Source: Actinernus sp. WN-2022 (lineage: Eukaryota > Cnidaria > Anthozoa > Actiniaria > Actinernidae). From it: DNA of 64,000 nucleotides. Of this stretch, positions 21,426 to 32,329 are shown piece by piece (within the stretch, counting starts at the first letter, position 1; the number at the start of each line of letters is the position of its first letter). Below the pieces are notes generated by a model, which saw nothing but the letters and a program-made list of their open reading frames with translations, ran no database searches and was not told where the DNA came from. The position numbers and the translations under genes were made by a program. Location: positions 6,487,083-6,551,082 of the forward strand of contig JAOWCC010000655.1 of assembly GCA_030867875.1 (NCBI GenBank), in the 5' to 3' direction.

Positions 21426-21832
21426 GTGCAGACCCCAAGGTGTGGCTAATTAGCATACATTCTGAACTTAAACAAATACAGTAAAATTGATAAAGACTCC
21501 TGAAAGAGCAGTAAGAAGTTGTTGATAGTATGTAGTTTAATAGTTTTATAACAATTGGTTCCAAAGTTATTAGCATTTAAACCTTTGAGAAAACATGAAA
21601 ACGAGGCTTGTAAGGCCATGGCTGACTTATTCATACAAAGCTCTCTTAATTCAAACCCTAATTACTCTGTAGCAATGAAACCTATGACACTCAAATTTCA
21701 CAGGATTACTTATTTTCGCATGCGGTTGATTTCCTCATGTGATCATTGTTGACCAATGATATAAAACCAGTAGTATTGCATAACGTCTAAGTAGACCCAT
21801 CGTGAACCTAACCACGTGACATAAACTTTTAC

Positions 21833-22103
21833 CTGCCAGGTGGGTCCCTGATAAACTCCATCTCTTCCTGGTTGCGTGACGTCCATATCCATAACGCCAT
21901 CCTCTAGCTGTGTCACAGCTGGTATTGTACCCTTGCTAACATGTGACAGCTCACGGTACATGCCCGGTATTGATCCTGTTGATTTGCTCTTGTTAAGCCA
22001 AGGGGTTGGTGCGGGAGTGACCGGGCCGCGAGAGTGCCCTGGGGCCTGGAAATAGGTCGAGGATTTCATCTTGCTGACTAGGTAACCACCCAGTGGGTCT
22101 GAC
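21833..22103 (-). CDS. Long coiled-coil gene, exon
   Basis: Reads SDPLGGYLVSKMKSSTYFQA, then PGHSRGPVTPAPTPWLNKSK and a linker ending DGVYQGPTWQ before GTAAAA. It is 271 nt, phase 2 in and 0 out. Pro/Ser-rich and not coiled coil. Splice sites and phases agree with both neighbours. Confidence 0.8.
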
Positions 22104-22317
22104 CTTTGAAGGGGATCGAAAAACAAATTGAATTGAAAGTGTCTAGAAGTAACGTTATTAGTCACTGTAAGTCTGATTTGTTGTTTTTTCCTGACAGTGA
22201 TCTCTGAGAAGGTTGCTCTACTTCAGGCTACTGATTTGGCGGAGAAGTAAACACGGACTGCCCCCGTTATCGTTCTCAAGTTTCTCATTATCACTAAGTG
22301 TATGCCCGCTAACTTAC

Positions 22318-22543
22318 CTTCCCTTATACGAGAGCACAGGTTTTATCAGAAATATCCCTGTATCGTTCTCAAGTTTTTCAAATGTTTCCATCATCAGTTG
22401 CGCAAGTCGTTCTCTCGTCTCGGCCATGCTGTCCATCTTTTCTCCCCATCTTCTAGCTCGCTCATTCTGTAACACTTCCATTTTCTCTAACGCGCGTAGC
22501 GTGTCTTCGTTAAGATTACCACCAATGTTCTTCAGTTCTTCTT
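22318..22543 (-). CDS. Long coiled-coil gene, exon (helical segment)
   Basis: With the upstream phase-1 base it reads EEELKNIGGNLNEDTLRALE, then KMEVLQNERARRWGEKMDSM, followed by ETRERLAQLMMETFEKLEND and FLIKPVLSYKG. Donor AAG|GTAAGT. 226 nt, phase 1 in and 2 out. The heptad spacing and charged composition indicate a long alpha helix. Confidence 0.85.
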
Positions 22544-22734
22544 CTGTATTAAAAAAAAGGAAATGACATCACTTGTAAGGTACTGGAAAAAGAGGCTGAG
22601 CTATTAAAAGTAATCAAGTGCTAATGACCTCTTAAATATAGACAACGACTATGAGTCCAAAGTCCAGAAGATGAAAAGTTAAGATCCATCAGAGGATCGA
22701 CACTCGATCTTAATGAAATGAGGGGTCATCATGG

Positions 22735-22868
22735 CAACCTGAAAATAAAATTCACTGACTTTGACAAGAAATTTAGAATTTTCCTGACCAGATGCAAAAT
22801 TGCCTGACTTTTCCCTGACCTTGAAAAAATATGGTTTTTCCGACTCTTCCCTGACCATGGCAACCTGC
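22735..22868. repeat. Dispersed 'ccctgac' repeat, copy 2
   Basis: Nearly the same string as 59025-59140 ('tgactttgacaagaaattta', 'ccagatgcaaaattgcctga'). Confidence 0.65.
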
Positions 22869-23180
22869 TAATGCAAGGATATCCTTTTGAAACCAGTGAA
22901 ACACCTCTGTGCGACTACTTCCCAAACGTTACATCTCTCCTAAGCGGCCACCTTTGTAAAGTTGGTGGCCTACGAGAGACTCAACTGTAGTTACTTCGTC
23001 TGAATTCAATGCTGCTGCTATTGCTCAAATTAGACAAGCGCAAACGTTCATTTCAGACACAAATGAATCAGAACTACACCCCTGTCCCTGCATTTTATTA
23101 TACTCAGTACAGGACTATTTCTTGTTTTGATTTGCGATGACGAAACTTCACACCAAACCAGTGGGATGCCAAGAAAGAGT

Positions 23181-23256
23181 ATCCACTCACATGACGTCAC
23201 ATGACGTCACACAAAGTAGTGGGTTCGAAGCGTTCCCGCTCACATGACGTCACATG
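23181..23256. promoter_or_regulatory. Cluster of TGACGTCA palindromes
   Basis: Three TGACGTCA octamers, two in 'catgacgtcacatgacgtca' (23191-23210) and one at 23246-23253, within 75 bases in an intron. TGACGTCA is the consensus CREB/ATF site, but the same octamer is common inside local fold-back repeats, so a regulatory role is only possible. Confidence 0.35.
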
Positions 23257-23273
23257 TATTCCCCAGTACATAC

Positions 23274-23478
23274 CTATGTCCTGCATGGCTCTGTGATGGC
23301 TGTATCGCCTCACCACGTGCACCAGTCGCTTCGCCGGTAAGCTGACGTAATCTGACATCTGACCTAACAGGTCTGACAGGTTTTCTTGTGAGACGCGATC
23401 CTCGTTCAGTGCACGCTTTAGAATCTTCGCATTTCGTTCAGAATCAAGACGTGAGAACATGATGGAGGAGTTGGCTCG
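23274..23478 (-). CDS. Long coiled-coil gene, exon
   Basis: Reads RANSSIMFSRLDSERNAKIL, then KRALNEDRVSQENLSDLLGQ, MSDYVSLPAKRLVHVVRRYS and HHRAMQDI, ending at donor ATAG|GTATGT. 205 nt, phase 0 in and 1 out. This non-repetitive, mostly helical block looks like a folded or conserved part of the protein and is a good query for identifying the family. Confidence 0.85.
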
Positions 23479-23559
23479 CTATCGGTAAAAAAAAACAATT
23501 AACAAAGTGAGAACATTTATGGACAGGAAACGATACGCAATTCAACTGACCAGTCCCTC

Positions 23560-23815
23560 CCGGTTAGCTCAGTGTTAAGCTCCAGTCCCTCCCGGTTAGC
23601 TCAGTTGTTAAGGTCCAGTCCCTCCCGGTTAGCTCAGCGGTTAGGCTCCGGTCTGTCGTGCAGGAGGTCGCGGGTTCAAACCCCGGCCGTACCAAAACTC
23701 AGGGTCTTACAATTACTGAGCAGAAGGTGCTGCCTTTACATAATCCAACAGTTAACGATTAGACGCCCACGTCTTCTCGGATAAGGACGTAGAATCGTAG
23801 GACTAAGTCAACAGA
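23560..23815 (+). mobile_element. tRNA-derived SINE with triplicated 5' end
   Basis: The block 'ccagtccctcccggttagct' occurs three times (about 23549, 23581 and 23615), so box A 'ggttagctcag' is triplicated. A single box B 'gcgggttcaaaccccggc' follows (23669), then a body ('actcagggtcttacaattac', 'agcagaaggtgctgccttta', 'cgtcttctcggataaggacg'). An inverted copy is at 45830-46012. Confidence 0.8.
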
Positions 23816-23921
23816 GGGCCATGTGGAAGATTACTGAGCTACGTGTTAGCGGTAAACCTGTTACCCTCTATAAATAAAGTGACTTTAATTTACTGACTCA
23901 ATAACCTCCCCGTGTACCTAC

Positions 23922-24326
23922 CCCTGAGGAGGAAGCCCGCCCTGCCAGTCCATCAGCCAGCTGTAACTTGAGTTGATTGATCGTATCTTGCATCTCTGCC
24001 ATCACGGCTGCATTTTGGCTCGTCTGATCCTGGTTGAATTTCGTCTCCTCGTCCATACTTCTTCTCAGGGTTTCGTATCCCTCCGCCAGGTCGTTGTATT
24101 CTTTCAGTAACTTCACATAGCTCGACTGGATATCACTCTTTGCGTTAGATATTTCTACAGGAGCTTCCTCTCTTTCCTGTCCCTCGGCAAAGCCTCGCGT
24201 GTCTAGTCTTTCTTCAGTGGACTCGTGGAATGTACTTTCCCCTTCCGTTCGTATTGCAGGGATGTCAAACGTAGACTCGCGGCTCAGGTTTTGACTTGTA
24301 AGAATATTGTCTACTTTTTCCAGTAC
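23922..24326 (-). CDS. Long coiled-coil gene, exon (acidic linker plus coiled coil)
   Basis: Acceptor gttaattcAG. Reads VLEKVDNILTSQNLSRESTF, then an acidic linker (EERLDTRGFAEGQEREEAPV), then SDIQSSYVKLLKEYNDLAEG and QNAAVMAEMQDTINQLKLQL, ending GRASSSG before GTAGGT. 405 nt, phase 0-0. The second half has clear heptads (leucine at a/d), so a coiled-coil oligomerisation segment is likely. Confidence 0.85.
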
Positions 24327-24429
24327 CTGAATTAACAAAGGAATCCCTGTTATTTTACACAAGTAAACGCTCTTTATATACAGCCACACCATATTTATTG
24401 TTCTGAACCTGTTTAGAGTTTAGACTATC

Positions 24430-24645
24430 ACAACGAAGCAATGTTCCGCTGCCATCTTGTTCCACAAACTCGTCAGGAGATGAAAACACAAACTTGCGTT
24501 ATTCGAAAAGTTTGAAGAAATTCAGCGAAAGATACATCATTGATACATCATTCGGAATAACACAAAGACTATCGCCGAACTCAAGCCTTTTTTGTCATGT
24601 TTGGTTTGAATTTCCTGGGATTAAAGTCCACAGCTTCTGAGACAT
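24430..24645. repeat. Family P repeat, ends in 'catagcaacagtaac'
   Basis: Shares 'ccgctgccatcttgttccac', 'ggagatgaaaacacaa', 'agaaattcagcgaaag' and the terminal 'gacatagcaacagtaac' with 40080-40603. Confidence 0.75.
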
Positions 24646-24950
24646 AGCAACAGTAACAAAGTGGGGAGAACATAGTAACAGTAACTAAGGGGGAGGGCAT
24701 AGTAACAGTAACTAAGTGGGAGGACATAGTAACAGTAGCTAAGGGGGAGGTCATAGTAACAGTAACTAAGGGGGGAGGACATAGTAACAGTAGCTAAGGG
24801 GGAAGGACATAGTAACAGTAACTAAGAGGGGGGCCATAGTAACAGTAACTAAGGGGGAAGGACATAGTAACAGTAACTAAGTGGGAAGGACATAGGAACA
24901 GTAACCAAGGGGGGAGAACAGAGTAACAGTAACTAAGGGTGGAGAGTTCA
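24646..24950. repeat. About 27-bp minisatellite grown from the family P tail
   Basis: The unit is catagtaacagtaactaag plus a G-rich spacer, about 11 copies with variable spacer length. The other family P copy (40603) has a single 'catagcaacagtaactaagg' at the same position, so the array arose by tandem growth of the element terminus. Confidence 0.85.
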
Positions 24951-25283
24951 TTTTAAGGCCGTCGGAACTAACTCGGTTTTGAGCTTGAAAGAGTCAGCAG
25001 TCGCAAAAATCAAGACCAACGAGGTATGACTTTATCATTGTACAGTCTCACATTATCTTACTCTAACAGTAAGAGAGAAAGCACGTACTAGTTATAGTTT
25101 AACAAGCATGGAAACCGGGTTCCATGTGCTCAAGAGAGGAGGAAAAATGGGCTCTAGTTATACTCCTACTTAATCAGTCAATGTATAGAAAACCCGTAAA
25201 TCGTTCGCATTTCATTCAAACTGTCGAGCTATTAGCCAATGGGAAATTCTCACAATGAGAAATACAAATGTAGAATATCTTAC

Positions 25284-25340
25284 CTGACTAACACTGTAGC
25301 GTATTTCAGGCAGTCTCTCGATCACTTGCGCTAAATCATC
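25284..25340 (-). CDS. Long coiled-coil gene, 57-nt exon
   Basis: Reads DDLAQVIERLPEIRYSVSQ between acceptor tttaatAG and donor CAG|GTAAGA. Phase 0-0, 19 residues. Confidence 0.75.
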
Positions 25341-25344
25341 CTAT

Positions 25345-26169
25345 TAAAAATATATACAATAAGGAAACACATGACTGTGGCCTGTCTTAGTTCTCAACAT
25401 TTGTAATTTCATTCTTATCATGAATACAATATTTCTATAAAAAAAATTAACGTAAAGGCGAATCCTTGTTTACGTTTTTTCGTCATTAGCATAAATCAAA
25501 CTTCAAGCGACGTACATACGAACAGAGTCCATAAAATCGAAAGAGATTGTCACACCTGATAATCATCGAACATTTGAGTGATATAGTAAATATGTTTTGA
25601 GAATGAGCGTTTAAAAATCTCAACATTTATAAAGAATGTATGGCTGTCAGCAACTCTTGCCCCCCAGCCCATTTTACAGTTTTCAAAAGTCAATTTCTCC
25701 GTAAATATTTAACGTATCAATCTCAAATTTTCGGTGATTACTAAGTTTAAAATTCTCTTTCAACTGATGTCGTCTGTTTGTTTGTAGCTTGAAATTTAAT
25801 TTATGCTAATGAGGCAAACATGTAAACAGTGACGTCAGCAAGGATTGGCCTATAGCTGTAAACACAGCCATCTTGGACCATGTTTAGCCTATAGCTCAGT
25901 GTTTGCCCCGAGAGCGTATTAGCTCATCGTGGGGGCTTATACCAATATATAATACATACCATAAAAAGGAGAAGAAATACTGTACAATAAATACAAAGGA
26001 ATAATACTGTTATGGGCCAGGCATTTTTAAAGATAGATCTATAGATGGTCTTATCATCTACCTGATACTGTCCAAATTCTAGAAACGTTGGCTGTTTTGC
26101 AGGTATGTTTCAATACTGACAATTCTCTATTTTGAGGTTCTGTTAGTTCCATTGACCATACAGAAAAGC
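25345..26169. other. Intronic DNA, no gene recognised
   Basis: No exon with matching phase was seen. The stretch is AT-rich with scattered repeat words. Confidence 0.4.
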
Positions 26170-27330
26170 GTTTTTTGCCGGTTGATCCACAGGCCGCCCA
26201 AGTTCTGACTGTGTAACAAGGTTTGTATGGGAGTTCTTCCGATAACTCAGAATAATAACATAAATCTCCTGTAATACAAGGTAAATAAAGGAAGAAGACT
26301 TACTTGAAGTTGTTTTGTCGTCCTATGTGTATTTCAGGTCGCTAGAACGGTGTTTTATGGAATTCTTGAGTCGTACGCTTCACCCCTTTAACCAGAGGGG
26401 AAGGCTGAACACTCGATACAACCACGGCCTTCGCTCGAGGACGAATTTTACACAAAATATCAATCCCATCGGCGTTTACTCGGCCGCGGTACAATCCAAG
26501 GACATCAATTATCCCTCAGAAGTCCCCAGGCTTGATAACTCCTTTCCAAACCCGTTAGATTTGAACGATTTTTGAAGCAATTCGTGCAGCTTCAAACGGC
26601 CGACTAACCGTGTAGTCCATAGAATGGTGATTCTTGACAACGCGTTTTGGTAACCAGGCGTTTTGGTAACCAGGCCGTTACAAATTATTTATTTCCCTGA
26701 GAGGGACATATCAAATTCATTTGACACTTTCTAGTCACCGGTGCTGTCCAGTGGTCTCGTTGGAGGGGAGGGAGGGATTAGAAAATGTCAAATGAATTTG
26801 ATATGTCCCTCTCAGGGAAGAAATAATTTGTAACGGCCTGGTTACCAAAACGCCTGGTTACCAAAACGCGTTGTCAAGAATCACCATTCTATGGACTACA
26901 CGGTTAGTCGGCCGTTTGAAGCTGCACGAATTGCTTCAAAAATCGTTCAAATCTAACGGGTTTGGAAAGGAGTTATCAAGCCTGTGGACTTCTGAGGGAT
27001 AATTGATGTCCTTGGATTGTACCGCGGCCGAGTAAACGCCGATGGGATTGATATTTTGTGTAAAATTCGTCCTCGAGCGAAGGCCGTGGTTGTATCGAGT
27101 GTTCAGCCTTCCCCTCTGGTTAAAGGGGTGAAGCGTACGACTCAAGAATTCCATAAAACACCGTTCTAGCGACCTGAAATACACATAGGACGACAAAACA
27201 ACTTCAAGTAAGTCTTCTTCCTTTATTTACCTTGTATTACAGGAGATTTATGTTATTATTCTGAGTTATCGGAAGAACTCCCATACAAACCTTGTTACAC
27301 AGTCAGAACTTGGGCGGCCTGTGGTTGATC
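26170..27330. mobile_element. Large palindrome, arms about 550 bp, loop about 45 bp
   Basis: The left arm (26177-26733) and the right arm (26779-27329) are near-identical inverted copies. For example 'ccacaggccgcccaagttct' (left) matches the complement of 'agaacttgggcggcctgtgg' (right), and the arms meet around 'gtccagtggtctcgttgg'. Each arm has the same 86-codon open frame starting at a TTG (26315-26575 plus, 27196-26936 minus), differing by one residue (SEVPRLDN versus SEVHRLDN). The high arm identity implies recent formation or conversion. It lies in an intron of the long gene. Confidence 0.9.
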
Positions 27331-27459
27331 AGAGAAATAGGGCCATCTATTATGAAAAATCTGTGCAGCCAAGGAAAGTCGCTGAGCAGCAAAACGGGGA
27401 CAATAGAGAACATGTTTAACGTTTTCCAAGTAGAAGCCACAATCGCACATCTAATTTAC

Positions 27460-27717
27460 CCTGTTCACAGCAGCCATGTCCATGGTCTTCAGATCCTCGG
27501 CCCCGTCTACCACCCCCTGGTGCTCTAACCACTGAGTCACATTCACTTTAAATCTCAACACTGCGTCATATGTGCGAAGGGTCTCCGATGCTACGGGGTG
27601 GTCCCGCAGGGCAGCACTGACCAATCGACGACGAGCACGTGCACTCATTACCAGGTCCCTCCTCGGCGCTGTCAGGGTTGACGAACGAGAGACTGGGACT
27701 GGCTCGTGGGGCGCGGT
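27460..27717 (-). CDS. Long coiled-coil gene, exon
   Basis: Reads TAPHEPVPVSRSSTLTAPRR, then DLVMSARARRRLVSAALRDH, PVASETLRTYDAVLRFKVNV, TQWLEHQGVVDGAEDLKTMD and MAAVNR. 258 nt, phase 0-0, donor AGG|GTAAAT. A basic helix is followed by a compact, non-repetitive segment that looks globular. With 23274-23478 it is one of the two best stretches for a homology search. Confidence 0.85.
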
Positions 27718-27812
27718 CTATTAGAAGCATGTTAAACATTAGCAAATCACTTCCGTAGGGTTTTTACAAAACTATGTAATAGTTAGTAGATTGAAAAATG
27801 TATTGTCTGCTA

Positions 27813-28140
27813 CCAGAGGCCCGTTTCAAACGTCGAACTTTGACCTTGACCTTGCGCCATATCCAATGCTAATGACCAAGTCTATTGTTACAGGTCATTA
27901 GCATTGGATTCGCCCAAGAGAGCATAACGCGCACGTGTGCGATGATAATGTCGAATAAAATCTATGTTTAGTAACCGGAAGTAGTTGACCTGAAGGCGCG
28001 ACAACAATCGCATGGCGGGAAAATATCTTCGCGCCACGACATTGTCACCGCGCACTTTGCTTCGACTGCTTCCGCACGCTACAGTACTCTCTTGATTCGC
28101 CACATGAAATGTTCGACGCTTGAAACGGACCTGGTGCACA
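27813..28140. mobile_element. MITE with about 24-bp inverted termini
   Basis: 'ggcccgtttcaaacgtcgaa' near 27818 pairs with 'ttcgacgcttgaaacggacc' near 28113. An inner short inverted repeat 'atccaatgctaatgac' / 'gtcattagcattggat' is also present. Confidence 0.8.
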
Positions 28141-28355
28141 AATGAATGCAATCACTCCACAAGTAATAATTCGTATTTTGGGATCCAACTTTCGTTCTGC
28201 TTTGATTATAATCTGTTCGTTCTTCCTTGTTGTTCTTGTTTCTGTGGTATTTTGTTTGAACCTTAAGTTGACGATTTTTTTACCCTTTTGATATATCTGA
28301 TGTACAATACTATATGGCATAGAATCTATACACTCTACACTACCCTACACTCTCC

Positions 28356-28446
28356 AATCTCGTTCTCAGAGCCCGCGCATTTTACGGCCAGCGGTGACCA
28401 AACGCCCCGCTGTCCAAACGATCGCGGGCTCTGGGAACGAGATTGT
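28356..28446. mobile_element. Short fold-back with 22-bp arms
   Basis: 'aatctcgttctcagagcccg' pairs with 'cgggctctgggaacgagatt' with one mismatch. A sequence of the same style ('accctgggaacgaggttg') occurs at 7737-7754. Confidence 0.8.
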
Positions 28447-28454
28447 ACACTCTC

Positions 28455-28562
28455 ATGATACAGCTGATATCTCACACGCATTCGCACATCCTATTACCCA
28501 TGGAGTGGCACTGACCGGGTATTAGGATGTGCGCATGCGTATCAGATTAGCTGTATCGTGAC
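28455..28562. mobile_element. Short fold-back
   Basis: 'gatacagctgatatctcaca' and 'gcacatcctatta' pair with 'taggatgtgcgcatgcg' and 'gattagctgtatc'. About 105 bp, non-coding. Confidence 0.65.
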
Positions 28563-28934
28563 GTAGGTAGTATAGCCTCCACATCCATAATCCGAATTGG
28601 AAAACTAGATACGCCTGTGGAGGAGGCCACACTTGCCACAAAGCGACCACTTTTTTTCTCTGGTAACAGACTTAGAGTGGTCGACGTGTTTCCCTTGCAG
28701 GGATTTAAATTGTGTTTCGCGCCCAAAAAAACGTCGATATCGACAAAGTGTGGCGTACTTGGGAATTTTCGCGCCAATCTATAAATAGGATAAGTAATGA
28801 TTGACAAGTGTGAAATAACTAAAGCTATTTTGATTGGCCACTCTTATAATTTCTTCGCCGACTGAAATGTTCGTCGGTAATTTTTGGCGCGAAACAAGGA
28901 GGAAAAGTCCCTCGTCCAATTGCGAACTACACAC

Positions 28935-29165
28935 CTCTACTTCCTGCTTAGGTGACAACACATTTATATTACTGGTTCCCGAGACTGGTCTTGAGTCAAA
29001 CTTGGCACTCGATCCCGCGCCCTCAAACCCGCTGTCCCGCGGGCTGATGGCCCTGAACTCGGGCTGGTCCTCCCCCATGGTGTCCTCTTGGGTACTGGAC
29101 TCCATGATGGGGAATGGGCTGACGCCGCGACTCATGAACGAGTGATGGCTGTCTGATACAAGGGC
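28935..29165 (-). CDS. Long coiled-coil gene, Ser-rich exon
   Basis: Reads ALVSDSHHSFMSRGVSPFPI, then MESSTQEDTMGEDQPEFRAI, SPRDSGFEGAGSSAKFDSRP and ...INVLSPKQEVE. 231 nt, phase 0-0. The donor is GAG|GTGTGT (28934); an upstream GTAGAG would make it 225 nt, also in frame. Disordered, Ser/acidic linker with several SP sites. Confidence 0.8.
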
Positions 29166-29219
29166 CTGGGAACAGGTCAAATACAAGGTTTTATCATTAA
29201 GCAAATATAATTGTTATTC

Positions 29220-29735
29220 TTATGCAACAAATAATTTGAGTTTGCTTCAGTCTTGAATGTATTTGACGCAAAGAAGAGTAATGATAATTTTTTTTAAAGT
29301 ATTTTGGATAAAGTACGTTTAAGTTGTGATTAATAGGAAGAATTTTGGAAAATTGATATTTTCTATAAACTGTAAATACTTCGTCTTCATAAATGATATA
29401 TTGTATGAATTATACAACACAACCACCATAAATACAGAATAAATGATATAAGGTATCATTTTCAGTGCTATTTTAAAATGCAGGCAAATCTGGAACGCCG
29501 TTATAACAGTTACTGTTGATCAAGTTGATGTTTAAGGTATCTGCCTTGACCCAGTGTTGATACAATCATTTGATTCGTACATTTAATTAATGATTAATAG
29601 GTTTTTTTTCAAAAGCTATGACCTAAATTAATGGAATTTGCACAGGCACTTTTATGCCTTCAAGGGGACTGAATCCTAAATCAACTCTAGCTCTACGAAT
29701 CAATCGATATATGAAGAGCCTTCGATTCTAATTCA
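29220..29735. other. Intronic AT-rich DNA, nothing recognised
   Basis: Low-complexity AT-rich sequence; no exon or element boundary was supported. Confidence 0.4.
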
Positions 29736-29940
29736 ATTCATTGTATTCCATGTCGGAGAAAAGAAAATCTAAAAACCTTCCTCACAATCTCCGTTATAAA
29801 CAGACATCTAAAGTCTTGTAATTTGTGACGTCTTGTAATTTGTGACGTCTTGTAATTTGTGACGTCAGGTACGGGGAATAAACTAGTTTTGCCATGTTTT
29901 CTCTGGCATTGAAAAGCTGGACTAACGACTCCTAATAGTC

Positions 29941-30197
29941 CAGTTTCGTATTCGAAAATTACCGCTGAATGCAATGACTACAGACGCATGTACGCAGGGT
30001 TAGCCTCATTCTAAAGTTAAACATTCATAAATACCAGCGAGAAGGTGGGCTATTCACAACTCTGCGTATTGTTATAGTTTCGCGTCTGGCACCGTCTCGC
30101 TGGTATTTATGAATGTTTAACTTCAGAATGAGGCTAACCCTGCGTACATGCGTCTGTAGTCATTGCATTCAGCGGTAATTTTCGAATACGAAACTGA
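29941..30197. mobile_element. Fold-back with about 105-bp near-perfect arms
   Basis: 'cagtttcgtattcgaaaatt' through 'aataccagcgagaaggtg' pairs with 'accgtctcgctggtattt' through 'aattttcgaatacgaaactg'. The loop is about 45 bases. A triplicated 'cttgtaatttgtgacgt' precedes it (29815-29865). Confidence 0.85.
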
Positions 30198-30423
30198 ACT
30201 ATTACAGACCATTTTGTTTTCTTTTTGCTAGAGGTGTGTTTTTTCCTTGGTATGTGTGACGTAAGATATGGGGAAATTTAAACTGAATGGGCTTTTGTAG
30301 AACCAGACAGTACCGCTCGAAACGAGCCACAGCATTGGCTTACCCAACAATACAAAACACCCTAACCTTTAGAACATACAGTACGAAAACAATAGAGCTA
30401 CAGTATAATGGTGCTGTATTACT

Positions 30424-30680
30424 CCTTTTGTAGGAATGGAATCACGTGGTTGCACTGGACGGCAAAAAATCTGATTTCATTTTCGGTAGTGTTATTAGCA
30501 AAACCTGTTTGTAAGTGCTATTCTCCACCTCCAAGCGATGGTCGATCTTACTAAAACAGCGTTTTGAAGTTTGTTTGCCATCCAGTAAAGCCTTTCCCAT
30601 GGGAACACGAGCGCAATTCATTGCCGGGTTATTGAAGTGATATATCAGCACGTGACTATTTCCTGCAAAAGCAGCCACTC
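30424..30680. repeat. Family C repeat copy
   Basis: Shares 'gcaaaacctgtttgtaagtg', 'cctttcccatgggaacacga' and 'atatcagcacgtgactattt' with the other copies. Confidence 0.75.
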
Positions 30681-31028
30681 ACCCTGATCAGTGGAGAATC
30701 GGTCATTTTTCTTACTTAAACTAATTTTCTCTTCATAGACACGCAACAAAGAGACATAAAATAGCAGCACTTATTTATTTGGAATACATCTTTGTACAGT
30801 CGTTGTGTTGATTTAGGTTTCAGTTTTAACAAGAATCGTTAAGCCCTCGTCGAATATTGTTGGATAAAACCTGTTTAACTCGTTTGGCCGCCATGTTTTA
30901 CGATGTTGGTGATGTTGGACGAAATTTGATTTCCGTCAAACACTCTGTCTAACGTCAACATCGTACAACATTTCTTTTATTCTAGAGTTTGATGAACAAT
31001 GTTGGATTCTTTTGTACAGCCTGTCAAA

Positions 31029-31318
31029 CCATAGTTAATAGAGTGGAATGGTTAGGAAACCCGGCAAACTTCAAAGGGCCTAACAAAGGCGCTGAGATTT
31101 ATGTTGGAAGGGGGTAAAACAAAAAAACTTGTGCACGGTCATAGTTCATTAGCGTCCCCTGAACGACTGAACTCACACGTTTCTATTGGCTGATTGATTA
31201 ACATATTGGAATTCCTATTGTGTTTTGTGCACGGTAATGGTTGAAAAAAGCTAACAAAGACATATAACAAAGAAGGTCGCTGGGTTTCATAACCATTCCA
31301 CTCTATTAACTATGGTCA
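31029..31318. mobile_element. MITE with about 27-bp inverted termini
   Basis: 'accatagttaatagagtgga' / 'tccactctattaactatggt' at the ends, extended inward by 'atggtta'/'taaccat'. Internal 'cttgtgcacggtcat' and 'tttgtgcacggtaatg'. Non-coding. Confidence 0.85.
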
Positions 31319-31684
31319 AACATTGTTCTCAAACTCGTGAGCTTTTTAGTCACACAGATGACTGCATTTGGTCTGGTGGATGAGTTTGGAAACCCAATGA
31401 AACACCACCAGTTGAAAATCACTAGTGTTTCAACTGATTTTCATCCCCAGTGATGAAACTATTCTTAATCATCATATTCATGAACCGCTAACACTACTTA
31501 CATACTGATAAACTACAAGTAAGAAGTGAAGAAGTAAAGAAACGGCATAGTACTTCAATTCACGCACGCGCACTAGGCGGCGCGTAGCCTTCGTGTAAAT
31601 AACAACACAAAAGATTTTGGTTAAATTTCAGTCCCAGAATCCTTGTCGTCTAAAATGTTTTATACAATGAATTTCTAACGGGAC

Positions 31685-31925
31685 CTGAAACAACCATAGG
31701 GGCTGATCAAAGCCAGGACCCGGATAATCCACAGATCGAATTGGAATTTAGCCTGTTGGTTATTGTGAAGGAAGGAAAACCGGAGAACCCGGAGAAAAAC
31801 CCTCGGAGAATGGGCGAGATACCAACAAACTCAACTCACATATGGCGCCCCGTCGGGGAATCGAACCTGGGCCACAGAGGTGAGAGACAAAGCGCTTTAC
31901 CACTGCACCACACCATCTCCCGATA
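31685..31925 (-). mobile_element. tRNA-derived SINE, second family, full head
   Basis: On the minus strand the head reads 'tggtgcagtggtaaagcgct' (box A) and 'ccaggttcgattccccgac' (box B), followed by 'ggtttttctccgggttctcc' and the 'cctatggttgtttcaggtc' end. Partial copies are at 15190 and 18890. Confidence 0.8.
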
Positions 31926-31929
31926 ATAC

Positions 31930-32201
31930 AACATCTTTTACGTTGTTGGCCTCGTTTGGCCATCTCGTACAGCGATGTTTGTCTGGCTTGGAAGGCTTTA
32001 GGATAATCAGTTCAAACTTTACTTTGGGATTACAGACATTCTACTAGCGTACCTCAAACCATACTGACGGTTTTGGAAAACTTACTAAACAGTTTCTATT
32101 ACCCCAACGATGTGCTCTTTCTTACTATGACGTGGTTTAGTTACAGTCCATTTTTCAATTCCGGAAAGGCCAACAGCATGTGGTCTATAGGATTAACTGA
32201 C
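31930..32201. other. Intronic DNA, nothing recognised
   Basis: No element or exon identified. Confidence 0.4.
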
Positions 32202-32321
32202 CTGTTTCTCTAATGACATGCCAGTCATTGTTTCTCGTTCTTGTTTTTCTGGACTCTGTCTACTCGCCAGCGACAGTCCCGTCATGGTTGATTCCTCTTT
32301 TAGATCCATCAAGGAGTTTTG
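32202..32321 (-). CDS. Long coiled-coil gene, 120-nt exon
   Basis: Acceptor cttgtacAG. Reads QNSLMDLKEESTMTGLSLAS, then RQSPEKQERETMTGMSLEKQ; donor CAG|GTCAGT. Phase 0-0. It holds an internal duplication of the motif TMTGxSL. Confidence 0.8.
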
Positions 32322-32329
32322 CTGTACAA

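Noticed and set aside
26315..27196. Mirrored 86-codon frames in the large palindrome as a gene pair
   Set aside because: They start with TTG, have no family motif and mirror each other because of the inverted arms; kept only as part of the palindrome.
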